DNA of 10,891 nt, from the NCBI GenBank assembly GCA_033791585.1, contig JASJGK010000238.1, positions 1 to 10,891 of the forward strand, read 5' to 3'. This DNA is from JASJGK01 sp033791585 (lineage in GTDB: Bacteria; SAR324; XYD2-FULL-50-16). How positions within the stretch are numbered: the first letter of the stretch is position 1; each line of letters opens with the position of its first letter. Positions 5,611 to 10,891 of this stretch are shown piece after piece. The notes beneath the pieces are model-generated. The model was not told the DNA's origin, made no database searches, and worked only from the letters and a program-made list of their open reading frames with translations. The translations under genes were made by a program, and so were the position numbers.

Positions 5611-6468
5611 ATGAAGACTTTTTTTACCCTAATACTAACCTTGCTGCTATTTGCTCAACCCTTATCGGCTTTAGAACTAAAGTTTAGCGCCATCCCTGAC
5701 CAAGATACAGACCGCCTAGAGCAGCGTTTTAGCAAGGTTGCCAAGTACCTAGAAAAAAAGCTCAAAATAAAGGTGACCTATGTACCAGTAAAGTCTTACT
5801 CCGCCTCAGTATCCGCCTTTAAAAATAATCAGATTCAACTGAGTTGGTTTGGTGGGCTTTCAGGCGTGCAAGCTCGCATGTCGGTAGCTGGCTCCAAGGC
5901 CATCGCCCAGGGAAAAGAAGACCAAGAATTTGTCACCTATATCATTGCCCATCACAGCACTGGCTTGCGACCTACTAAAAACTTCCCCAAAGCAATTGCA
6001 GGCAAGACCTTTACATTTGGCTCAAAAGGCTCCACTTCAGGCAGGTTGATGCCTGAATTTTATATCCGCCAAAACTTTAACAACCAAGCACCGAGAAAGG
6101 TTTTCAAAAGGGTTGGCTTTAGCGGTGACCACTCCAAAACCATAGCCTTGGTGCAATCGGGTGCCTATCAGGTGGGGGCTGTGAATTTTCAGGTTTATGA
6201 GCAAGAACTAAAGACAGGCAAGATCGACCCTAAAAAGGTGAGTATCCTTTGGAAAACACCAAGCTACCCCGATTACAATTGGAGCATCCGTGGCGATGTC
6301 GATGCAAAATACGGCAAAGGCTTCACTAAAAAAGTGCAAGCTGCCTTGCTCGGTATCACTGACCCAGATTTACTGGCCAGCTTCCCTCGAGGTAAATTTA
6401 TTAAGGCGGAAAATAGTCTCTACGACCCGATTGCAAAAACCGCTAAGGCTGTTGGAATCCTCCGTTAA
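5611..6468 (+). CDS. PhnD-like ABC transporter substrate-binding protein, putative selenate/oxyanion type
   Basis: The product is 285 residues. I chose ATG 5611 because it begins a clean signal peptide (M-K-T-F-F, hydrophobic core, L-S-A/L after residue 20). The ATG at 5542 would add 23 residues before it. The mature protein is a periplasmic PhnD/PtxB-type binding protein. Visible signatures are: A-I-P-D-Q-D (27-32); Y-L-E-K-K-L; P-V-K-S-Y-S-A-S-V; W-F-G-G-L-S-G-V-Q-A-R (79-89); F-G-S-K-G-S-T-S-G-R-L-M-P (136-148), the Ser/Thr-rich anion-binding turn; S-G-D-H-S (171-175); and Y-N-W-S-I-R-G-D (222-229). The A-I-P-D, W-F-G-G and Y-N-W-x-x-R-G-D combination matches, from memory, the family labelled 'putative selenate ABC transporter substrate-binding protein' better than phosphonate-binding PhnD. 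The substrate is therefore inferred: selenate or another oxyanion first, phosphonate or phosphite second. It is first in a three-gene operon. Confidence 0.88.
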   Translation: MKTFFTLILTLLLFAQPLSALELKFSAIPDQDTDRLEQRFSKVAKYLEKKLKIKVTYVPVKSYSASVSAFKNNQIQLSWFGGLSGVQARMSVAGSKAIAQGKEDQEFVTYIIAHHSTGLRPTKNFPKAIAGKTFTFGSKGSTSGRLMPEFYIRQNFNNQAPRKVFKRVGFSGDHSKTIALVQSGAYQVGAVNFQVYEQELKTGKIDPKKVSILWKTPSYPDYNWSIRGDVDAKYGKGFTKKVQAALLGITDPDLLASFPRGKFIKAENSLYDPIAKTAKAVGILR

Positions 6469-7125
6469 ATGCCCAGTATTTTACAACTGACAGAGTTCAC
6501 TTGCCTTTATGGCGAAAAGGTCGCCTTAAAAAATATCTCCTTGACCATTAAAAAAGGAGAAAAGGTCGCCCTTATCGGCCCCAGTGGGGCAGGTAAGACA
6601 ACACTCTTAAAAGAACTCTTTACCTTAACCAAGCTGCCAAAATCATTTGTGCCCCAAGCCCAAGCTTTGGTAACCCAGTTGAGCCTCTTTCATAATGTCT
6701 ACATGGGCGCACTGGATCACTACTGCGTTTTTTACAATTTACTCAACCTGCTTTTTCCGCAAAAGTTGATGAAAGAAAAAATGATGCCCACCTTACAAAA
6801 TCTGGGCATTTCCCAAAGGCTGACCGAGCCAATGGGTTCTTTTTCAGGTGGCGAGCAACAACGAGCGGCCATCGCTAGGGCGCTATTTCGCAAGGCGGAG
6901 GTTTTACTGGCTGATGAACCTGTGTCATCCTTAGACCCTGTGACGGCTGCTAAAGCGCTGGACCTGATATTTACTCAAAGGGAAACGGTTGTAGTATCAT
7001 TGCATTCGGTAGAGTTGGCCTTGGCAAAGGCAAAGCGAATCATAGGTATCAAAGCGGGGCAGATCCAGTTTGATTTAGAATCGACAGAGGTTACTCAATC
7101 AATGTTAGACAAGCTTTATCAATGA
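6469..7125 (+). CDS. PhnC-like ABC transporter ATP-binding protein (short form)
   Basis: The product is 218 residues and starts on the base after the upstream stop. It is the ATPase of the importer. Walker A is G-P-S-G-A-G-K-T (37-44), the Q-loop glutamine is Q63, the signature is F-S-G-G-E-Q-Q-R (125-132), Walker B is V-L-L-A-D-E (145-150), the D-loop is S-S-L-D (153-156) and the H-loop is H179. All catalytic residues are present. Only about 19 residues separate Walker A from the Q-loop, against roughly 40 in ordinary cassettes, so a piece of the beta subdomain is missing. The F-H-N-V-Y-M-G-x-L-D ... Y-N-L-L-N-L segment after the Q-loop looks, from memory, typical of the short ATPases paired with the putative selenate binding protein. 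That would make the shortening a family trait, not damage. No clear ribosome-binding site is seen, so translation probably depends on coupling to the gene upstream. Confidence 0.9.
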   Translation: MPSILQLTEFTCLYGEKVALKNISLTIKKGEKVALIGPSGAGKTTLLKELFTLTKLPKSFVPQAQALVTQLSLFHNVYMGALDHYCVFYNLLNLLFPQKLMKEKMMPTLQNLGISQRLTEPMGSFSGGEQQRAAIARALFRKAEVLLADEPVSSLDPVTAAKALDLIFTQRETVVVSLHSVELALAKAKRIIGIKAGQIQFDLESTEVTQSMLDKLYQ

Positions 7126-8558
7126 TGGCTAAGCGGTCTCTTTTTATATTGGCTTTGGCCCTAGTGGGCGTGGTTTTTTCTGACCTAGAAGTTTCTACCT
7201 TAGAGCCTTGGGTAGAATTGGGTCGGATGTTTTCAGGGGCTATCTCCCCTGACTTTTCGCCATTGGCATCGGTTGGTCAGGCACTATTTAACACTGTTGC
7301 CTTTGCCTTGATTGGGACTTGTTTAGGTGGTTTGATCGGTGGGATTTTGGCTCTTTTCTGGTCTCATCTTTTTATCCGTCTTTCCTGCGCCTTTATTCGT
7401 TCCATACATGAATTATTTTGGGCCTTTTTACTTATGCCCTTGGTGGGGTTAAATCCCACTTGCGGGGTCTTGGCTATTGCCATTCCCTATGCGGGAATCT
7501 TTGCCAAGGTCTATGCAGAAATTTTAGAAGAGGCCGACCCAAGGCCTCTGAAAGCTATCCCACAAGGTAGCGATTCCATCAGCCGTTTTTTCTATGGTTA
7601 CTTGCCAAGCCTTTTCAAAGAATTAAAACACTACACTAGCTACAGGTTTGAATGTGCTCTGCGCTCTAGCGCTATCTTGGGTTTTATCGGTTTACCAACC
7701 TTAGGATATCATTTAGAAACTTGGTTTAGAGAAGCAAAATACGGGCAAGCCTTTGCCCTGCTTTATGTATTTTATTTCTTGGTGCTGTCACTTAAAACTT
7801 GGGCCAGACCCAAGCTACTTTTACTTTGGGTTAGCCTTGCCCTTTTTGGAATATCCAAAGAAGTTTCCTTTTCTTGGGAAAATACCAAACGGTTTTTTAC
7901 CTCTGATATTCTGCCTTGGCCGCTGCGGGCGGGCAAGGGGGTTGAGGGTTTAGGCCAGTGGTTCTGGGATTTGGCAAGCCTGCAAGCTTGGGAGGGCATG
8001 GTAAACACCTTGGTTCTTACCCAGATTTCATTGGCTTTATCAGCCATCTTTGCTTTGATTTTATTTCCTTTGGCCAGTCAAACCTTTGCTGGTAGGTCTA
8101 AATTGGGTGGTAGGTTTTTTTTGGTGATCCTCCGCAGTACCCCTGAGTATTTTTTGGCTTATATCGCTATCTATCTATTGGGGCCTTCGATGCTCCCTGC
8201 GATTATAGCCTTGGTCATCCATAATGGGGCTATCCTTGGGCACCTTTCCTCGCTAAATGCGGACCAAATTACTTTCGACATGGCAGCCCCTAGAAAACGG
8301 ATAAATTTGTATCTTTATGAAGTGCTCCCCCGAATTTATGGTCAATTTTTGGCCTTTTTGCTGTACCGCTGGGAGGTGATCTTTCGGGAATCGGCAATTT
8401 TAGGGATTTTGGGGGTCTATAGCCTGGGGTTTTTTATTGATAGCGCCATGGCGCTAGACCATCTGGATGAAGCCTTTGCGCTAATCGTTTTTAGTGGGCT
8501 TCTGAATATCCTAATTGATCAAATCAGCCGAAAAATGCGGGTCGGTTTAAAAAAATAA
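7122..8558 (+). CDS. Fused two-domain PhnE-like ABC transporter permease
   Basis: The product is 478 residues, about twice a normal PhnE. Two permease domains lie in tandem. The first (about 45-240) has its cytoplasmic coupling loop from E136 (E-E-A-D-P-R-P-L-K-A-I-P-Q-G), then F-Y-G-Y-L-P and Y-R-F-E-C-A-L-R-S-S-A-I-L-G-F-I-G. The second (about 285-470) repeats this from H367 (H-N-G-A-I-L-G), with Y-E-V-L-P-R-I-Y-G-Q, then Y-R-W-E-V-I-F-R-E-S-A-I-L-G-I-L-G. The L-P ... Y-R-x-E-x-x-x-R-x-S-x-x-L-G pattern is the hallmark of PhnE-type permeases. One chain can thus supply both membrane halves of the importer. An N-terminal hydrophobic segment (6-20) precedes domain 1. The start overlaps the ATPase stop in ATGA; a second ATG three bases on is equally possible. 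Fused permeases of this kind accompany the putative selenate importers, which supports that reading of the operon. Confidence 0.9.
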   Translation: MMAKRSLFILALALVGVVFSDLEVSTLEPWVELGRMFSGAISPDFSPLASVGQALFNTVAFALIGTCLGGLIGGILALFWSHLFIRLSCAFIRSIHELFWAFLLMPLVGLNPTCGVLAIAIPYAGIFAKVYAEILEEADPRPLKAIPQGSDSISRFFYGYLPSLFKELKHYTSYRFECALRSSAILGFIGLPTLGYHLETWFREAKYGQAFALLYVFYFLVLSLKTWARPKLLLLWVSLALFGISKEVSFSWENTKRFFTSDILPWPLRAGKGVEGLGQWFWDLASLQAWEGMVNTLVLTQISLALSAIFALILFPLASQTFAGRSKLGGRFFLVILRSTPEYFLAYIAIYLLGPSMLPAIIALVIHNGAILGHLSSLNADQITFDMAAPRKRINLYLYEVLPRIYGQFLAFLLYRWEVIFRESAILGILGVYSLGFFIDSAMALDHLDEAFALIVFSGLLNILIDQISRKMRVGLKK

Positions 8559-8806
8559 TCCGCAAAAGTCAGGGCTTTTAAAAGGGAATAAAATATAGGA
8601 AAAGGTAGACCTGGCAAAAAGAGATTTTATAAGAATGGAGTGACTTTTTATCCTTCAGTTTTTTCAGAGAATATATGCTTTAGTTTTTTTGTTGGTCACT
8701 TTTTTAAAAAAAAATCTTAGATATTTTGATTGGGTTTTTTGAATGGGATTTATTAGCCAAGAATTTTTGTCTTAGCTTTCTAAGCTAGAATTTTAAACTA
8801 AGTTTT

Positions 8807-8871
8807 TAGGTCTTAGTGATTTCCATTTTAGATTTTCTGACCTAGAAACTAAATGGGGAAATCACCTTAAG
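8807..8871. other. Long hairpin with pseudoknot-capable loop; possible structured RNA
   Basis: Stem 1 pairs GTGATTTCC (8816-8824) with GGAAATCAC (8857-8865), 9 bp perfect. Stem 2 pairs TTTAG (8827-8831) with CTAAA (8849-8853). Stem 3 pairs TTTCT (8834-8838) with AGAAA (8844-8848) around the loop GACCT (8839-8843). The loop is the exact complement of AGGTC (8808-8812), which lies just 5' of the stem. CTTA (8812-8815) can also pair with TAAG (8868-8871). The coding strand is unknown. Confidence 0.5.
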
Positions 8872-8889
8872 TTTTGCCAATCCCTATGA

Positions 8890-8916
8890 AGTGCAGAAAG
8901 TGCAGAAAGTGCAAAA
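8890..8916 (+). repeat. Three tandem 9-bp repeats (AGTGCAGAA type)
   Basis: AGTGCAGAA at 8890-8898 and 8899-8907 is followed by AGTGCAAAA (8908-8916). The array looks like a small iteron set or a regulator-binding array. Confidence 0.75.
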
Positions 8917-8922
8917 AAGTGG

Positions 8923-8977
8923 GATTTGATGCAAAAAACGACACCTAAGGTTCATCGATTTGAGATTTAATGCAAAA
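8923..8977 (+). repeat. Pair of 14-bp direct repeats, 41 bp apart
   Basis: GATTTGATGCAAAA (8923-8936) and GATTTAATGCAAAA (8964-8977) differ at one base. They share the TGCA core with the 9-bp repeats just upstream, so the whole 8890-8977 stretch holds five spaced TGCA(G/A) words. Confidence 0.65.
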
Positions 8978-9024
8978 TAATAATTTTTTTAAATTTAGAT
9001 TGTTTTTTCAGGCCACTAGAACCT

Positions 9025-9052
9025 AAAAAAACAGCAAAGGCTCCTAGCCCTT
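9025..9052 (-). terminator. Intrinsic terminator of the RNA methyltransferase gene, overlapping its stop codon
   Basis: On the minus strand AAGGGCT (9052-9046) pairs with AGCCTTT (9042-9036) around a 3-base loop, with one G-U pair. GCTG and seven T follow (to 9025). The stop codon TAG (9046-9044) lies at the loop, so the hairpin begins inside the last codons. Confidence 0.7.
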
Positions 9053-10201
9053 AGGGTAAGCCAAAACAGCCAAACATTCTAAATGATAAGAATGGGGGTA
9101 CATGTCGTAGCCTTTGATAAATTTAACTTGGTACCCAAAATCTAAAAGATCGGCCAAATCCCTAGAAAAGGTCGCTGGGTTACAACTCATGTAGGCTATC
9201 TCAGTTGGTTTTCTTCTTTTGAGTTCTTTAAGCAAGGGTCTATCGATGCCAGCCCTTGGTGGGTCTACAATTAGTAAGTCCGTAGCTATTGCGATCTGGC
9301 CATTTTTTGCGTCGCCTTTGGTTACTGTGATATTTTCCAATTTTAAATTAGTAGCGTTGCGATTGGCCGCTTTTACCGCTGACACAGACAGTTCAAATCC
9401 TTGAATTTGCTCACATTTACTGGCTACAGCAGTGGTTATGGTGCCACTCCCAGCGTAGTATTCTACTGCCAATTTAGCAGGGCTGATATTGCCATTGATA
9501 TCATCTAAAATAATCTTAGTTACCAGTGGGTTAGACTGGGCAAATCCCGCTGCCAAGAGTTCTAATTTACCATAGCCATAGTCTTCATGAACAGCATGGG
9601 CAAGGCCTTGGATCTCTTGTTCCTTTTTCTTGATAATCCTTTTTCCAGCCAAGGTTTGCCCACTATGTGAGGCAATTATGGGGTAAGAGGCCTCAATATC
9701 TTTTAAAGCTTTTAGGTCGGGGATTTTATCAATGATCAATTTACTCAAAGACTTACAATCTTTGATTTCTACTAGCTGGCTGCTCCACCTGCCATTCATG
9801 CCCAACTTACCTGCGGCGGCCCTAAGGCTTGCTCTATGGCGAGAATGCCAAATCTCAGGTGAGGGGGTAACTTCAGGGGTAAGCTCTAGGCCGTAACCCT
9901 TTAAGGTCTCGGCCAGCATAGCTGTTTTTAGCTTAATTTGGTTTTCATAAGAGAGGTGCAACAAATCGCAACCACCACAAAAATTAAAGTGCATACAGGC
10001 AGGTTCTATACGGTCTGGGCCAGCTGTGATTACATTAACTATTTTAGCTTCAATGTAACCCTTGCCTTCCTTAACCATCTCTACTTCCAGCTCATCCCCT
10101 ACACAGGCGCAGGGTACAAAGACAGCGTTGTCTTCATGGTAGCCCATACCCCGTCCAGGTGGTGCATATTGTTCAATTTTAACGGTAAAGGTAGTTTCCA
10201 T
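9044..10201 (-). CDS. TrmA/RlmC/RlmD-family RNA (uracil-C5) methyltransferase
   Basis: The product is 385 residues. It transfers a methyl group from S-adenosylmethionine to C5 of a uridine in rRNA or tRNA. An N-terminal TRAM RNA-binding domain (about 4-60) comes first. The Fe-S cysteines are C69, C75, C78 (C-x5-C-G-G-C, the first and last of the G-G pair flanked by Cys) and C149. A central RNA-binding domain follows, then F-A-Q-S-N (the family's F-x-Q-x-N). The SAM loop is V-E-Y-Y-A-G-S-G-T (246-254), then D-P-P-R-A-G (313-318), the catalytic S-C-N-P-A-T-F-S-R-D with C340, and the general base in H-L-E with E375. All catalytic residues are present. It is shorter than E. coli RlmD (433), mainly in the central domain, so which uridine it modifies cannot be told. 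The motif I core reads A-G-S-G instead of the usual C-G-x-G. No ribosome-binding site precedes ATG 10201. The gene is monocistronic and convergent with the ABC operon. Confidence 0.93.
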   Translation of the reverse strand: METTFTVKIEQYAPPGRGMGYHEDNAVFVPCACVGDELEVEMVKEGKGYIEAKIVNVITAGPDRIEPACMHFNFCGGCDLLHLSYENQIKLKTAMLAETLKGYGLELTPEVTPSPEIWHSRHRASLRAAAGKLGMNGRWSSQLVEIKDCKSLSKLIIDKIPDLKALKDIEASYPIIASHSGQTLAGKRIIKKKEQEIQGLAHAVHEDYGYGKLELLAAGFAQSNPLVTKIILDDINGNISPAKLAVEYYAGSGTITTAVASKCEQIQGFELSVSAVKAANRNATNLKLENITVTKGDAKNGQIAIATDLLIVDPPRAGIDRPLLKELKRRKPTEIAYMSCNPATFSRDLADLLDFGYQVKFIKGYDMYPHSYHLECLAVLAYPKG

Positions 10202-10225
10202 GGAGTTTTTTGTCTCAGATTTGCA

Positions 10226-10245
10226 CAGGATATATTGCAGGATAT
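10226..10245. repeat. Pair of CAGGATAT direct repeats upstream of the methyltransferase gene
   Basis: CAGGATAT occurs at 10226-10233 and 10238-10245, about one helical turn apart, each preceded by a TTGC word. They lie 25-45 bases upstream of the minus-strand ATG, where a regulator could act. Confidence 0.4.
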
Positions 10246-10321
10246 CGCAAAAATATTCAGTAATTACAATTATTTATAATAAATTTTGGACCCACCTGTT
10301 ATTGTGGCACAAAACTTTCAT

Positions 10322-10466
10322 TTAGTTTGTCAACTTTAGTGAAATCAAATTCACAAACTTGCCAACTGGCGGTGAATAAAGGTCCCTATATCTGGTCCAT
10401 CCCCCCGGATTTAGGAATGCCTCATCGCCAGTTGGTCAAAGTTTCTAAGTTGTCCCCCAGAACTAA
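10322..10466. ncRNA. Structured element folding as a three-way junction; candidate non-coding RNA
   Basis: Read on the plus strand, the pairings nest as follows. P0 is TTAGTT (10322-10327) with AACTAA (10461-10466). P1 is CAACTTTA (10331-10338) with TAAGTTG (10446-10452), one bulge. P2 is a side hairpin, GTGAA (10339-10343) with TTCAC (10350-10354). P3 is AAACTTG plus the 14-base arm CCAACTGGCGGTGA (10355-10375) with the complementary arms at 10422-10444, two bulged bases and one G-U pair. P2 and P3 meet P1 with essentially no unpaired bases at the junction. A 46-base apical part contains a small ATCC/GGAT hairpin. A 107-codon frame starting at TTG covers the same bases but has no ribosome-binding site or recognisable product, so I read the region as non-coding. 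The strand of the RNA is unknown. The remaining parts of 10202-10631 hold a C9 tract, a palindrome and AT-rich DNA. Confidence 0.5.
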
Positions 10467-10481
10467 CACCCCCCCCCATTT

Positions 10482-10499
10482 TTTAAAAGCGCTTTTAAA
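10482..10499. repeat. 18-bp perfect palindrome, preceded by a C9 tract
   Basis: TTTAAAAGC and GCTTTTAAA form an uninterrupted 18-bp palindrome centred between 10490 and 10491. A run of nine C (10469-10477) and six T lie just upstream. It has no loop-forming spacer, so a dimeric protein site is more natural than a terminator. Confidence 0.75.
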
Positions 10500-10631
10500 G
10501 AAAAAGCCATTAAAAGAATTTTACATTCTCTGTCTAAAGGATTGCCCAAACCAGATTTTCTGTGCTAATGAATTATTAAATACTCAAGCCTTTGGGCTTA
10601 ATCTGTTAATAAATTCAAACTTGAAGAAATT

Positions 10632-10891
10632 ATGGAAGCTGTTTATCTAATTCTTGCCTGTTCCACCATATCTGCTTTATTTGCGCTGTTCAAAACAAAG
10701 GGAATTATCTCAATTCCAGTTGATGCAGGCGCTGATTCTGTAGAAGAAGGCAAAAGACTAAAAGAGTCACTTGTGAAGCAGTTAACAGGAGGCGATGCAG
10801 TCTCCGCCAGATTCCTCTTCAAGGATTTTTTCAAGTTTTATCCTGAATGTAAGATTTTCTTTGTAACGAACCATAAGCCTGTTGTAAGGGA
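10632..10891 (+). CDS. D5/P4-type primase-helicase fragment, probably N-terminally truncated, open at window edge
   Basis: The frame is open from 10602, and the first ATG is 10632. It runs off the window after 86 full codons. From about residue 37 the protein matches the C-terminal half of the helicase domain in phage/plasmid D5-like (P4 family) primases: E-E-G-K-R-L-K-E-S-L-V-K-Q-L-T-G-G-D, then S-A-R-F-L-F-K-D-F-F-K-F-x-P, then T-N-H-K-P-V-V-R. These proteins unwind and prime DNA for phages, plasmids and integrated elements. In the family this part follows several hundred residues that include the Walker A and B motifs. Here only 36 unrelated residues precede it, starting with a hydrophobic M-E-A-V-Y-L-I-L-A-C stretch. 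I found no continuation of the missing part in other frames, so it is probably a pseudogene fragment left by a mobile element. It could also be a short live gene, since more sequence lies to the right. Confidence 0.6.
   Translation, partial: MEAVYLILACSTISALFALFKTKGIISIPVDAGADSVEEGKRLKESLVKQLTGGDAVSARFLFKDFFKFYPECKIFFVTNHKPVVR

Larger units (their letters stand above)
8559..9024. other. AT-rich gene-free region with structured and repeated DNA
   Basis: No convincing coding sequence exists on either strand between the permease stop and the terminator of the convergent methyltransferase gene. It contains several T-runs, a 6-bp hairpin TAGCTT/AAGCTA (8773-8787), the long hairpin at 8807-8871 and two sets of short direct repeats (8890-8977). 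No clear permease terminator is seen; AAAAG/CTTTT just after the stop is too short to call. Confidence 0.7.

Noticed and set aside
8559..8600. Possible permease terminator AAAAG-TCAGGG-CTTTT
   Set aside because: A five-pair AT-rich stem with no following T-run is too weak. The better hairpins downstream have no T-run in the right place either.
8639..8705. AGTGAC ... GTCACTTTTTT as a plus-strand terminator
   Set aside because: Six pairs closing a 50-base AT-rich loop is not a credible terminator stem despite the T-run.
8890..8977. CRISPR array
   Set aside because: The repeats are only 9-14 bp, with no constant spacers and no cas genes nearby.
10322..10466. Integron attC site or an IS end
   Set aside because: The arms lack the RYYYAAC/GTTRRRY core layout of attC sites. 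No integrase, transposase or target-site duplication is visible in the window.
10327..10650. A 107-codon plus-strand frame beginning with TTG
   Set aside because: It has no ribosome-binding site and no recognisable product. It runs straight through the long inverted arms, the C9 tract and the palindrome, which better explain the sequence as non-coding.
10643..10834. Minus-strand frame opposite the primase-helicase fragment
   Set aside because: The plus strand carries the recognisable T-G-G-D and T-N-H-K-P motifs, so the minus frame is a shadow.

Overview
The window comes from a Gram-negative bacterium of moderate-to-low GC. Several products carry Sec signal peptides, two look like outer-membrane beta-barrels ending in Phe, and one operon encodes a periplasmic binding-protein-dependent transporter. 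The phylum cannot be fixed from the sequence. Most of the window is ordinary chromosomal housekeeping and envelope genes. The last ~600 bases differ: they hold a folded non-coding element, a long palindrome and a fragment of a phage/plasmid-type primase-helicase.

Left part (1-3900): the 3' end of a probable glycerophosphodiester phosphodiesterase gene overlaps an MgtC/SapB-family membrane protein gene by 4 bases. Converging on it is a secreted, probably outer-membrane protein gene (960-2048, minus). That gene is divergent from an unrecognised 145-residue protein gene (2192-2629). Both divergent genes have good sigma70-like promoters whose -10 box lies only 6-7 bases from the ATG, so both mRNAs are probably leaderless. 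Next is purT (2715-3896), the formate-dependent GAR transformylase of purine synthesis.

Middle (3900-5450): a small outer-membrane barrel protein (4149-4823) ends in a perfect 51-bp tandem duplication that contains its stop codon, followed by a terminator hairpin. Upstream of this gene, and again upstream of a 77-residue secreted peptide gene (5182-5415), lies the same diverged ~90-bp block (about 66% identical, ungapped, by hand count). Both copies begin with a TATAAT box. The second copy runs into a convincing intrinsic terminator, so it could make a ~110-nt small RNA or act as an attenuator.

Transport operon (5611-8558): three abutting or overlapping genes encode a PhnD-like binding protein, a short PhnC-like ATPase and a double-length (two PhnE domains fused) permease. 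The sequences fit the branch usually labelled 'putative selenate ABC transporter' better than classical phosphonate transporters. The substrate remains an inference.

Right part (8559-10891): a 485-bp gene-free, AT-rich stretch holds a long hairpin whose loop can pair with sequence just 5' of its stem (pseudoknot-like), followed by iteron-like short repeats. A TrmA/RlmD-family RNA m5U methyltransferase (9044-10201, minus) converges on it, with a terminator that overlaps its stop codon. Beyond that gene is a ~145-nt element folding by complementarity into a three-way junction, then an 18-bp palindrome and a C9 tract. The window ends in an open D5/P4-type primase-helicase fragment that seems to lack its N-terminal half. 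This suggests the edge or remnant of a mobile element.
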